Below, piece after piece: positions 47,980 to 54,348 of a DNA stretch of 57,784 bases. The notes below the pieces were generated by a model. It saw nothing but the letters and a program-made list of their open reading frames with translations. It had not been told where the DNA came from and ran no database searches. The stretch spans positions 1 to 57,784 of the IMG/VR virus record IMGVR_UViG_3300013104_000006. One strand, given 5' to 3'. Made by a program: the position numbers and the translations under genes. This DNA is from a virus. Positions within the stretch are counted from its first letter, which is position 1, and every line of letters begins with the position of its first letter.

Positions 47980-48198
47980 TTAGTTTAGTGTTACTTTGGA
48001 AAGGTTTGCGGTGTGCCAGCCTTTCGCCCAGGCTTTCATTATTTTAACCGTAGCGCCTTTTATGTGTTGATTAACTTCAATCAATCCCATGCACGATTTA
48101 CTAACAGCTGGAATACATTTTACACCGTTGTTAAAATCTGCAATACCTAAAATTTTAGCGGCTTCGATTTGTGATTTGTTTAATGTTGTAGTTTTCAT
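47980..48198 (-). CDS. 72-aa protein under the shared GGAA promoter
   Basis: The start is ATG 48198, set by the promoter and the AAAGGAAATAATT leader; the longer frame to 48324 would run through the promoter and is rejected. Helical start (L-N-K-S-Q-I-E-A-A-K-I-L-G-I-A) then A-T-V-K-I-M-K-A-W-A-K-G-W-H-T, with two Cys. Member C of the four-promoter regulon. No family recognised. Confidence 0.7.
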   Translation of the reverse strand: MKTTTLNKSQIEAAKILGIADFNNGVKCIPAVSKSCMGLIEVNQHIKGATVKIMKAWAKGWHTANLSKVTLN

Positions 48199-48220
48199 AA
48201 TTATTTCCTTTTTGTTATAA

Positions 48221-48251
48221 CAAAGATATAAGTTATATTCCATATATGGAA
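48221..48251 (-). promoter_or_regulatory. Minus-strand promoter with perfect palindromic operator (regulon member C)
   Basis: TATCTTTG (48228-48221) with TTCCATATATGGAA (48238-48251), a 14-nt perfect palindrome, 9 nt upstream. Spacing equals that at 29.4 kb. The leader is GTTATAACAAAAAGGAAA. Confidence 0.75.
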
Positions 48252-48281
48252 ATATATTTGAAAATAAATATAAGAAATAAT

Positions 48282-48330
48282 TTTGATTTGTATTTTTAAT
48301 ATAGGTATGTTTGTGGCACAACAATTTAAA
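48282..48330 (+). promoter_or_regulatory. Consensus promoter plus CACAACAATTTAAA leader
   Basis: TTTG (48282-48285), 20 nt, TATGTTTG (48306-48313), then CACAACAATTTAAA (48317-48330) starting just 3 nt on, so the motif is at the very 5' end of the message. It drives the accessory operon from 48342. It lies divergent from regulon promoter C, about 60 nt away. Confidence 0.75.
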
Positions 48331-48341
48331 ACTATTGAATA

Positions 48342-48596
48342 ATGAAAAAAGCCTATCTATTTGGCCTGTTAATTGGCCTATCTTCGTGCACTTCTTACCG
48401 GTGGCAGCATTCGCCAGCCGAAACGAAACGAGTAACCCAGGGCGTTATTTCCGATATCTATTTGACCAAAGCAAAAGATACGGTTTATACCTGGGCTAAA
48501 GTTGGTTACTTCCTGATCCTGGTAAATCCTACGGATACCACTATAGCAAAAGGAAAGTTTAAAGTTTTTGGGCTTAAAAAATTGGGGGCGAAGTAA
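48342..48596 (+). CDS. Small lipoprotein
   Basis: 84 aa. The signal ends with L-S-S-C (C16), a good lipobox, so the mature protein is lipid-anchored; residues 17-19 are T-S-Y. The mature part is strand-rich (Y-T-W-A-K-V-G-Y-F-L-I-L-V-N-P). First gene of a rightward accessory operon. Candidate roles are superinfection exclusion or an outer-membrane spanin partner; neither is shown. Confidence 0.75.
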   Translation: MKKAYLFGLLIGLSSCTSYRWQHSPAETKRVTQGVISDIYLTKAKDTVYTWAKVGYFLILVNPTDTTIAKGKFKVFGLKKLGAK

Positions 48597-48856
48597 TGGC
48601 ACTAAAAAACACTAAAGAAGTGGCGGAAACCGTTTTGCAGTTAGGTAAAACAGAAAATACCCGCGCATTTACAGAAGAAGTGCAATTAATTTTCGCCCAG
48701 GACCATATAAAATGGCATGTATTGGATATCCTTTCGCTGATCCAAAATATTATAGCTACTTCCTTAAATGAAGAGGATAAAAAGCAGCGATTTACAGAAC
48801 TGGAAACCCGGACCGGTATAGATGGGATTTACACAAAATTTAAAAGGTTTAACTAA
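48596..48856 (+). CDS. Unrecognised 86-aa helical protein
   Basis: Its ATG overlaps the upstream stop by 1 nt. Helical with mixed charge (V-L-D-I-L-S-L-I-Q-N-I-I-A-T-S-L-N-E-E-D-K-K-Q-R-F). No family; operon context supports translation. Confidence 0.65.
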   Translation: MALKNTKEVAETVLQLGKTENTRAFTEEVQLIFAQDHIKWHVLDILSLIQNIIATSLNEEDKKQRFTELETRTGIDGIYTKFKRFN

Positions 48857-48867
48857 ACACAGCAAAA

Positions 48868-49098
48868 ATGAAAACGATGAAAAAAATTAAATGGGGGATA
48901 ATTTTACTTAACTTAATATATATATCTACAATTTTATTTTTAATTGTATTTGCCGTTGGATGGGGTAAAGAATGCTACCAGCGCGGCGTTAATGATGGCT
49001 ATAAGCTTCGTAAATTCGAAACCGATTTGAAAGGCCAGCAGCGATTAGATAGCGTTATCAATTTAGCAATTAAACCGAAACCTTATAAATCCCTTTAA
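48868..49098 (+). CDS. 76-aa single-span membrane protein
   Basis: Transmembrane helix near residues 10-30 (G-I-I-L-L-N-L-I-Y-I-S-T-I-L-F-L-I-V-F-A-V), then a polar tail with Y-Q-R-G-V-N-D-G-Y-K. The tail resembles the A-Y-R-R-G-H-R-E-G loop of the protein at 5023, hinting at a shared design. Possible alternative start at the second Met (residue 4). Confidence 0.65.
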   Translation: MKTMKKIKWGIILLNLIYISTILFLIVFAVGWGKECYQRGVNDGYKLRKFETDLKGQQRLDSVINLAIKPKPYKSL

Positions 49099-49099
49099 A

Positions 49100-49429
49100 A
49101 TGGAAGATAGCACTTTAGCCGCCTTAATATTGATTCTACCCATATTAATAGTTTTGTTTATTCTTTATCGTATCGGTTATTTTAAAAATAAGTCCGAGGT
49201 AATAGATCTCGATAATTTAAAATGGCACGAAGCGTATAAAAGTATTCAGGATCCTACGCCTGAAAAAATACCGGATTATTACCCCGGATCAGATTACCAG
49301 GAATTATTTAACCACATGAGCGAAGAACACGGACTAACTTTACTAGAATCTGAAATGGATGAAATTATACATATTTCAGGGCGTTACCTGGATAAAAACC
49401 CGATCCAAAATATAACCAGGAAATTTTAA
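49100..49429 (+). CDS. 109-aa N-terminally anchored membrane protein
   Basis: Residues 6-24 (L-A-A-L-I-L-I-L-P-I-L-I-V-L-F-I-L-Y) form a transmembrane helix; the soluble part is acidic with aromatic residues. Shares its last base with the next start. Function unknown. Confidence 0.65.
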   Translation: MEDSTLAALILILPILIVLFILYRIGYFKNKSEVIDLDNLKWHEAYKSIQDPTPEKIPDYYPGSDYQELFNHMSEEHGLTLLESEMDEIIHISGRYLDKNPIQNITRKF

Positions 49430-49632
49430 TGGTAGAAACGTTTAAATTAAAAGAGCTTCGCCACGCCCTGGGTAACAAAAATAAAATTTACGGTTATCCA
49501 GGGGATAAATTGGAGCTTGTAAACCGTTACACCGGCCACGGGGGTATAACTTACCTTTGTGTTAAAAACATTACCAGGGGGAAGGAAAATTCCCCTTTTG
49601 ACGTACAAGAAAGTTTAACAATTAAAATATAA
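49429..49632 (+). CDS. Unrecognised 67-aa protein
   Basis: Strand-rich small barrel pattern: Y-G-Y-P-G-D-K-L-E-L-V-N-R...G-G-I-T-Y-L-C-V-K-N, then S-L-T-I-K-I. The G-D-K-x-E-L-V-x-R and V-K-N segments resemble small SH3-like phage proteins. Overlaps its neighbour by 1 nt. Confidence 0.65.
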   Translation: MVETFKLKELRHALGNKNKIYGYPGDKLELVNRYTGHGGITYLCVKNITRGKENSPFDVQESLTIKI

Positions 49633-49635
49633 TTT

Positions 49636-50064
49636 ATGGCAAATTCAAATGATATTCAGTTATCAATTTTAGAGCTGCAAAGCAGAAAATCAAAGCTGGG
49701 TTTAAAAAAACAAAAGCTTCAGGCTAACATTTCCAATTATAAAGAAATGCTTAAGGTGGTAACGCAAGGCCACGAAACATTCGAAGAAATCGTAGAAAAA
49801 AAGAAAGCCTTAGTTTCCGAGCTTAACGAAATAGATTTAGAGATAGCCCAAATTAAACAGGATCTTCGTAAACGCCAGCTTTTAAAAGAAGAGGTTAAGG
49901 AAACCGAACAACCTAAAACCCTGGCCGTAGAAGCTGAATTAATCGTGTTACGCGATAATTACCTGAAGTTTGCCGGCGATAAAACCAGGGTGGCCAGTAT
50001 GCGCGCTATGGCTGCAGATTTCGCCGGGGAATTAACTAAAGTGCTTAAGCGTTTAAAAAAGTAG
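49636..50064 (+). CDS. 142-aa coiled-coil protein
   Basis: Long coiled coil over residues 1-95 (L-S-I-L-E-L-Q-S-R-K-S-K-L-G-L-K-K-Q-K-L), then a short second helix region ending L-K-R-L-K-K. Basic and helical overall; 3 nt from its upstream neighbour. No family. Confidence 0.65.
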   Translation: MANSNDIQLSILELQSRKSKLGLKKQKLQANISNYKEMLKVVTQGHETFEEIVEKKKALVSELNEIDLEIAQIKQDLRKRQLLKEEVKETEQPKTLAVEAELIVLRDNYLKFAGDKTRVASMRAMAADFAGELTKVLKRLKK

Positions 50065-50066
50065 TT

Positions 50067-50453
50067 ATGTTAGAATTAAACGAAGTTTTCCCGGAAAACG
50101 AACCTAAAGCCAGGTATAAATTTTTATCCTGGTTTAATACCAGGCAAAGCGGAAACCTGGAAATCGATAAAATGCCCGCTTACATGGCTTTAGCCGCCGT
50201 TATTACATGGCTGGATAGTAAAGGTATTTATATCGATAGAGATACATCGCACCACTGTTTTAGGGTTTGGGATTATAGAGATTCCGAGCCTGAAAATGAA
50301 ATTACCGTAGAATGGCACCCGGACGATACAATAGAAGAAAATTTAAAACTTGCTACTACTTTAGCAATAAAATTATATTGTAAAGATGGTAGTTTTTATA
50401 AAAAAATAGATAAACCCATCGATAACGAAAATATAGACGATTTACCTTTTTAG
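50067..50453 (+). CDS. Unrecognised 128-aa protein
   Basis: Mixed helix-strand with aromatic clusters (F-L-S-W-F-N-T-R, H-H-C-F-R-V-W-D-Y-R-D) and an acidic C-terminus ending D-D-L-P-F. Starts 2 nt after the coiled-coil gene. A single-strand-binding-protein-like acidic tail (D-x-L-P-F) is a possible parallel but the rest does not clearly show an OB fold. Confidence 0.6.
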   Translation: MLELNEVFPENEPKARYKFLSWFNTRQSGNLEIDKMPAYMALAAVITWLDSKGIYIDRDTSHHCFRVWDYRDSEPENEITVEWHPDDTIEENLKLATTLAIKLYCKDGSFYKKIDKPIDNENIDDLPF

Positions 50454-50455
50454 TA

Positions 50456-50644
50456 ATGGGGATAGTAACGATAGGTTTAAAATCCATAGAAATAGCAGAG
50501 CTGGCGCCCGATGGCGGACCGGGAACAGAATTTAAAAAAGTTTGGGATGCTAAAAACGGCTTCAATCAGCGCAAAAAGTTAAATCGTAAACAGTCTTTAA
50601 AATTTATTTATGATAACGCTAAAGCAGTACAAAGAAGCTATTAA
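50456..50644 (+). CDS. 62-aa protein with N-terminus matching the tail-tube protein
   Basis: Residues 3-28 (V-T-I-G-L-K-S-I-E-I-A-E-L-A-P-D-G-G-P-G, then T-E-F-K-K) match residues 7-32 of the tube protein (10887) at 20 or so of 25 positions, but many codons differ only at third positions. That pattern means the protein sequence was kept while the DNA drifted, so it is not a fresh duplicate or assembly artefact. The last 34 residues are basic and unrelated, and overlap the next gene by 35 nt. Confidence 0.6.
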   Translation: MGIVTIGLKSIEIAELAPDGGPGTEFKKVWDAKNGFNQRKKLNRKQSLKFIYDNAKAVQRSY

Positions 50645-50897
50645 GCTGATCCAGGATTACAACCAACAGGAAGCCGATAAACAAATGTTTGGTGTAGCTG
50701 ATCGTAAAGTAAGGCTTTCCCCTTTCGGCCTTACAATGGAAAGGGAAGGCGGCGAAAAAAAGCAAATCAAAGCAACTGACACCGGAATTATTACGGATAG
50801 AATGTTAGCCGGTATGCACGATTACAATGTTTTTATAGTTTGGGATAATGGTAAATCCGAGTGGCGGCACGAATCCCAGGTAGAAAAAATAAAATAA
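50610..50897 (+). CDS. Unrecognised 95-aa protein
   Basis: Charged helix at the start (L-K-Q-Y-K-E-A-I-K-L-I-Q-D-Y), then strands with V-F-I-V-W-D-N-G-K-S-E-W-R-H-E-S-Q-V-E-K-I, an SH3-like ending often seen in Bacteroidota phage proteins. Overlaps the preceding frame by 35 nt. Confidence 0.65.
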   Translation: MITLKQYKEAIKLIQDYNQQEADKQMFGVADRKVRLSPFGLTMEREGGEKKQIKATDTGIITDRMLAGMHDYNVFIVWDNGKSEWRHESQVEKIK

Positions 50898-50913
50898 TAT
50901 ATTTTCTTTTAAT

Positions 50914-50934
50914 GGAATAATAATTATATATTTG
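50914..50934 (+). promoter_or_regulatory. Plus-strand promoter of the GGAA regulon (member D)
   Basis: GGAA (50914-50917), exactly 9 nt, TATATTTG (50927-50934), then GTGGAACAAAAGGAAATATAATT before the ATG at 50957. Only one half-site of the palindrome is present. It is the only member of the set on the plus strand. Confidence 0.7.
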
Positions 50935-50956
50935 TGGAACAAAAGGAAATATAATT

Positions 50957-51133
50957 ATGGAAATTACAGATAAAATTATCGCTGACTGCAAAAAACAAAT
51001 ACTTGCGGGCGTTCTACTTAAAAACGTTAAAAGGGGCTTAATAAACGATGGCATACCGGAAGATATAGCTACCAAAATTACCAGGATTGCAGAGCTTGAA
51101 GCAAACGAATTTAGCGAAAACAAAGCAAAATAA
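50957..51133 (+). CDS. 58-aa helical protein under the shared GGAA promoter
   Basis: ATG 50957 to TAA 51133. Helices with C at residue 10, then D-G-I-P-E-D-I-A-T-K-I-T-R-I-A-E-L-E-A. The G-x-x-P-E-x-I/Q-A-x-K pattern recalls the 55-aa protein at 29210. Promoter and leader match the other regulon members. Function unknown. Confidence 0.65.
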   Translation: MEITDKIIADCKKQILAGVLLKNVKRGLINDGIPEDIATKITRIAELEANEFSENKAK

Positions 51134-51137
51134 TTAT

Positions 51138-51181
51138 AGCCCGCCTAGTAGCGGGCTTTTTAGGTAAACAACAATTTTAAA
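51138..51181 (+). promoter_or_regulatory. Terminator hairpin followed by AACAACAATTTTAAA leader
   Basis: AGCCCGC (51138-51144) pairs with GCGGGCT (51151-51157), then T4, AGGTA and AACAACAATTTTAAA (51167-51181), 4 nt before the ATG at 51186. No promoter lies between hairpin and gene, so genes from 51186 depend on read-through. Plus-strand copy of the module seen at 2772 and 47640. Confidence 0.7.
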
Positions 51182-51185
51182 AGCT

Positions 51186-51413
51186 ATGTTTAAACCTCAA
51201 TTTTTACAAAAGATTCTATCTAATGCAATGGCAGGGGATAGAGTAGATAAAGTAGCCGAAAACGCTAAACAAATGGGATTCCCTATGTTTGAACATAACC
51301 AGGCTATATTTTCCACCGCTCATTTTCTTGAAATAAAGAAAAACGATCCTAATTTTACAGATTATCGTAAAGCAATTTTATTTAACATTACTGATCTTAT
51401 TAAAAATGGATAA
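51186..51413 (+). CDS. Unrecognised 75-aa protein
   Basis: Helical, basic start (M-F-K-P-Q-F-L-Q-K-I-L-S-N-A-M-A-G-D-R) and aromatic residues in the middle. First gene after the hairpin leader; overlaps the next gene by 8 nt. Confidence 0.65.
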   Translation: MFKPQFLQKILSNAMAGDRVDKVAENAKQMGFPMFEHNQAIFSTAHFLEIKKNDPNFTDYRKAILFNITDLIKNG

Positions 51414-51663
51414 AAACCAAATTATAGCGCAAAAAGGGGATAGGCTGCGATCAGTGGCCATTTATTTTAGCCCTTCCGATAATATCGGTAAATTCGTAGC
51501 CAGGGGATTTAATTTATATCCTGGTAACCCTATTCCGGAACCCGAAAAACACTGCAAAGTTTCGGAAAGCCTGGAAGGTGCCCGCCAACACGTACCCCGT
51601 GGAATGGTAAATATTGGCCGTATGCCGGAAGATAATGTTAGCCTTGTAGAAGTATGGATTTAA
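51406..51663 (+). CDS. Unrecognised 85-aa protein
   Basis: Strand-rich with G-Y/F and P-G turns (A-I-Y-F-S-P-S-D-N-I-G-K-F-V-A-R-G-F-N-L-Y-P-G-N-P-I-P), one Cys, and V-S-L-V-E-V-W-I at the end. Overlaps both neighbours (8 and 10 nt), a compact operon. Confidence 0.65.
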   Translation: MDKNQIIAQKGDRLRSVAIYFSPSDNIGKFVARGFNLYPGNPIPEPEKHCKVSESLEGARQHVPRGMVNIGRMPEDNVSLVEVWI

Positions 51664-52022
51664 AAGTTTTAGGCTTACAGCTGCAAATTATCGAGGATAA
51701 AGATGCGAAAAACTACAACCCGGAAAAATGTTACGATAAATGTGTTAGAACCATTGTTGTTTCGTGCTTGCCTATTGTTATTTCCGCTGAATATGTTATG
51801 AATTGGGATTTAGGCCCTTTTGGCCAATATGATAAAATATTTATCACAATTACACACGGGAACAGTAGGTGGGCGCTTCAGGTTAATTTTTTGGAACTTA
51901 AAAGGCCATTAAATGAATATGATTTTGATTTAAATTTACTTATTCCAGTTTTCGGGCATCAATCAGCGGAAACGCTTAAATTGTTAATTGATAATAAAGC
52001 TTATGAAGAGATTAACCGATAA
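51654..52022 (+). CDS. Unrecognised 122-aa protein
   Basis: Strand-helix mix with Y-D-K-C-V-R-T-I-V-V-S-C-L-P-I-V-I and F-I-T-I-T-H-G-N-S-R-W-A-L-Q-V. The two cysteines lie in a hydrophobic strand region. Overlaps the previous gene by 10 nt and the next by 20 nt. No family. Confidence 0.6.
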   Translation: MDLKVLGLQLQIIEDKDAKNYNPEKCYDKCVRTIVVSCLPIVISAEYVMNWDLGPFGQYDKIFITITHGNSRWALQVNFLELKRPLNEYDFDLNLLIPVFGHQSAETLKLLIDNKAYEEINR

Positions 52023-52203
52023 ACAGGTAGAGCATCGGCAAACCGGAAAGCTTCGCGTTAAAGAGGCTGTAAAATGGGCGTTAACAATTTATAAAACTGA
52101 AAACGTACAATTATTAATGTTAAACGGGGGCCATATATTTAAAACCTTAAAATTGCCCTTAACAGATCAGGAAAGATTAATTTATTATAATTCGATGTAC
52201 TAA
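52003..52203 (+). CDS. Unrecognised 66-aa protein
   Basis: Start chosen at ATG 52003 (M-K-R-L-T-D-K-Q-V-E-H-R); an ATG at 51988 adds five residues. Basic, with one amphipathic helix A-V-K-W-A-L-T-I-Y-K. Its stop overlaps the next ATG by 1 nt. Confidence 0.6.
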   Translation: MKRLTDKQVEHRQTGKLRVKEAVKWALTIYKTENVQLLMLNGGHIFKTLKLPLTDQERLIYYNSMY

Positions 52204-52898
52204 TGGATAGAAAAAAGTTTTTAGCAGTTGGCGTTATTGGCCACGGGCCAGGTATGCACATAGGCAGCAGTTTAGCCGTAGATTTAACAAATAGGGAAGT
52301 ATCGCAAGTAAATAAAGCTTTCGAAAAAGAAGAAAGCCCTTCGTTTGTTTTAAAGATCGATCCGGATAAGGTTAAGGAAATCGAAAGGCTAAAGGAAAAT
52401 ATTTTAGATTTTGCAAAAACTTTCCACGAAAAATTTAGCGGCAACATATCCCCTTTCCACGAAAAATATTTATCAATACTTGAAGGTAAAGTAAAAGCTT
52501 TCGAAACAGCACCCACCGGAAGGAACCAGGTTATTTTATTGGATTACGTATTAAGTAGCGAAGTAGAAAACGAAATGGCTGCGTTTTCCAGGATTAACGG
52601 CCGCGATTTAACCGAAGAGGCAATAGAAGCGCTTACACAAGTTGGATACGCTACCGGTATAGGTTTAGCCGAAGCCATCGCGTCGGTTAATCGCGCTTCG
52701 CTTTCCATGCAACCGCAAAACGATAGTTTTTCTTTTAAAAAGCACGATATTAGTTTAGCTATGGCAGAATTAGCTAACGTAAAAATAGATCGTGGCTTTC
52801 ATTCTGAAGCAAAGGTAGAACAGTATCAAAACAAACGCCTGGGCGCAAAGGTTGGCGGCAAAAAACACAAGAAAAACCCATTTAATTTTAGAAGATAA
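52203..52898 (+). CDS. Unrecognised 231-aa protein
   Basis: N-terminal G-V-I-G-H-G-P-G-M-H-I-G-S-S-L-A-V resembles a nucleotide-binding loop only loosely (no G-K-S/T). The middle is helical, with K-E-I-E-R-L-K-E-N-I-L-D-F-A-K, and a lysine/arginine-rich tail (G-K-K-H-K-K-N-P-F-N-F-R-R). The longest gene of this operon; family not recognised. Confidence 0.65.
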   Translation: MDRKKFLAVGVIGHGPGMHIGSSLAVDLTNREVSQVNKAFEKEESPSFVLKIDPDKVKEIERLKENILDFAKTFHEKFSGNISPFHEKYLSILEGKVKAFETAPTGRNQVILLDYVLSSEVENEMAAFSRINGRDLTEEAIEALTQVGYATGIGLAEAIASVNRASLSMQPQNDSFSFKKHDISLAMAELANVKIDRGFHSEAKVEQYQNKRLGAKVGGKKHKKNPFNFRR

Positions 52899-53143
52899 TG
52901 GAAATTATAGAGTTAACCACGCCCGAACAATTTAAAAGCCTGGTTAGTGGGGATCTTTTAATAGTTGAATTTAAAAAAAAGATCTACCCATTACCACACA
53001 AAATAAATTCCTTCAGGATTTACGATAATAAGGAATCCGATAGCGAAATAATTTTGCAAAAGAAAAATAACATTTGGTTTAACTGGCGCCATTATTTAGA
53101 AGGCCGAAGTTACCACGTAATTAGAGCCTTCCAGGCTAAATAA
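52898..53143 (+). CDS. Unrecognised 81-aa protein
   Basis: Strand pattern S-G-D-L-L-I-V-E-F-K-K-K-I-Y-P-L, then F-R-I-Y-D-N, a small barrel-like fold. It overlaps the preceding stop by 1 nt. Confidence 0.6.
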   Translation: MEIIELTTPEQFKSLVSGDLLIVEFKKKIYPLPHKINSFRIYDNKESDSEIILQKKNNIWFNWRHYLEGRSYHVIRAFQAK

Positions 53144-53157
53144 TAAAAATCAATACA

Positions 53158-53424
53158 ATGACAGACGAACAAAGGGAAAAGGCCGTAGCGGCTTTTAAAA
53201 GCAAGTCAAAGCGCGAACAAATAATGGCGCTGGAAAAACTTTCCGAACCATGGATAAAACAGGGCGCTATCTCTTCCAATGCAAAAAGCATAGAAGAGAT
53301 TTTAGAGCTTATGGATAAATCTAAAGTGGAAGAAATTAAAGTGGAAGCAAATGTTAAAACTTTATTCCGCCGATCACACCGCGGACCGAATACCACCCAG
53401 GCGAAAAAACGCCGTAAAAAATAA
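53158..53424 (+). CDS. 88-aa basic protein
   Basis: Helical, ending in a strongly basic tail (R-R-S-H-R-G-P-N-T-T-Q-A-K-K-R-R-K-K), likely nucleic-acid binding by charge. Followed by a large compound hairpin. Confidence 0.65.
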   Translation: MTDEQREKAVAAFKSKSKREQIMALEKLSEPWIKQGAISSNAKSIEEILELMDKSKVEEIKVEANVKTLFRRSHRGPNTTQAKKRRKK

Positions 53425-53431
53425 TTTACCT

Positions 53432-53500
53432 GGCAAAGTTGTAAAAACACCGGCTTTAAAGATGTTTCGCCGGAAAAAATTACAACTTTTTGCCTTTTTT
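53432..53500 (+). terminator. Long compound hairpin, probable terminator
   Basis: GGC-AAA-GTTGTAA (53432-53444) pairs with TTACAAC-TTTTT-GCC (53480-53494), and inside it CCGGC (53450-53454) pairs with GCCGG (53469-53473). T6 follows. A 63-nt nested structure is larger than the other terminators here and could also be a regulatory or processing element. Confidence 0.65.
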
Positions 53501-53533
53501 AAATCCAACTTTTGACCAAAAATTATTCAGAAA

Positions 53534-54091
53534 ATGAAATTTACAGAGTTTGCACAGCAAAATTTAATCCTGGCGGAAAATCAGGAAGAGTATTTAAACC
53601 TACCGGTAAACGTTAACCCTGATTTACCGGAACAGCCTATGGCCTTTTGTTTGGAATTGGATATGGAAGATATCGAAAGGCTTATAGAAAATAAAGGCCG
53701 AATTTTCATTAACCAATTAACATTCGGTAAAAACTTCCAGCCTATAAGTATTTCACTTCAGCCGCCGGCTACGCTTTCCGAGCTTACAAAAGAAGAGCTT
53801 ACCCAGGTATTAAATAAACGTGCTGCAGATAAAGCCAGGGAAGAAAGTTTAACGAAGCGTTTACCGGTTAAACTGGCTTCGTTTATAAAAGATGATACTA
53901 CGGAAATTCTTTTGCCTCAAATGCCTGACGGCACATTTATCCCAAATATCCAAAAAGATAGCATGGTTTTAGAGGCAAGCCACGAAGAGTTAAAAGCCGG
54001 ATTACTTCGCCTTAATTTATCGATATACATAAAGCAGCCCGATAAACTGGAATTAAACAAGTTTAAAGGAACTTTAAATTTAGGCGGATGA
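53534..54091 (+). CDS. Unrecognised 185-aa protein
   Basis: Acidic start, helix-strand middle, conserved-looking L-T-K-E-E-L-T-Q-V-L-N-K-R-A-A-D-K-A, then strands ending F-K-G-T-L-N-L-G-G. First gene after the compound hairpin and close to the minor head gene; overlaps the next by 4 nt. Confidence 0.6.
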   Translation: MKFTEFAQQNLILAENQEEYLNLPVNVNPDLPEQPMAFCLELDMEDIERLIENKGRIFINQLTFGKNFQPISISLQPPATLSELTKEELTQVLNKRAADKAREESLTKRLPVKLASFIKDDTTEILLPQMPDGTFIPNIQKDSMVLEASHEELKAGLLRLNLSIYIKQPDKLELNKFKGTLNLGG

Positions 54092-54348
54092 AATACATAA
54101 TAACTACCTTTACCGTCGTAAACGGCCGGTGTTTGGTAACAGCCCAGGAATTTAGCGAAGATCAGCATTATTTAGCTGCCCTTTCTTTAGATTGGGCTTT
54201 AAATATTAATATTTGGGATCGCGACGAATTGCATTTAATAGCAAAAAATAAAGACGAATCCGGGAAGCCATTTCTTCAAGTTACCAAAATGCCAGGATAC
54301 GAAAACCACCCGCCCATTTATTTAACTTTTGAGATCATAAACGAGTAA
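54088..54348 (+). CDS. Unrecognised 86-aa protein
   Basis: Strand-rich start (I-I-T-T-F-T-V-V-N-G-R-C-L-V-T-A-Q) then helix and strands. Overlaps both neighbours (4 nt and 1 nt), including the minor head gene, so the three are probably co-translated. Confidence 0.6.
   Translation: MKYIITTFTVVNGRCLVTAQEFSEDQHYLAALSLDWALNINIWDRDELHLIAKNKDESGKPFLQVTKMPGYENHPPIYLTFEIINE

Noticed and set aside
47980-48324. A 114-aa start for the minus-strand gene at 47980
   Set aside because: The extra 42 residues would be encoded by the promoter and palindromic operator; the ATG at 48198 follows the shared leader.
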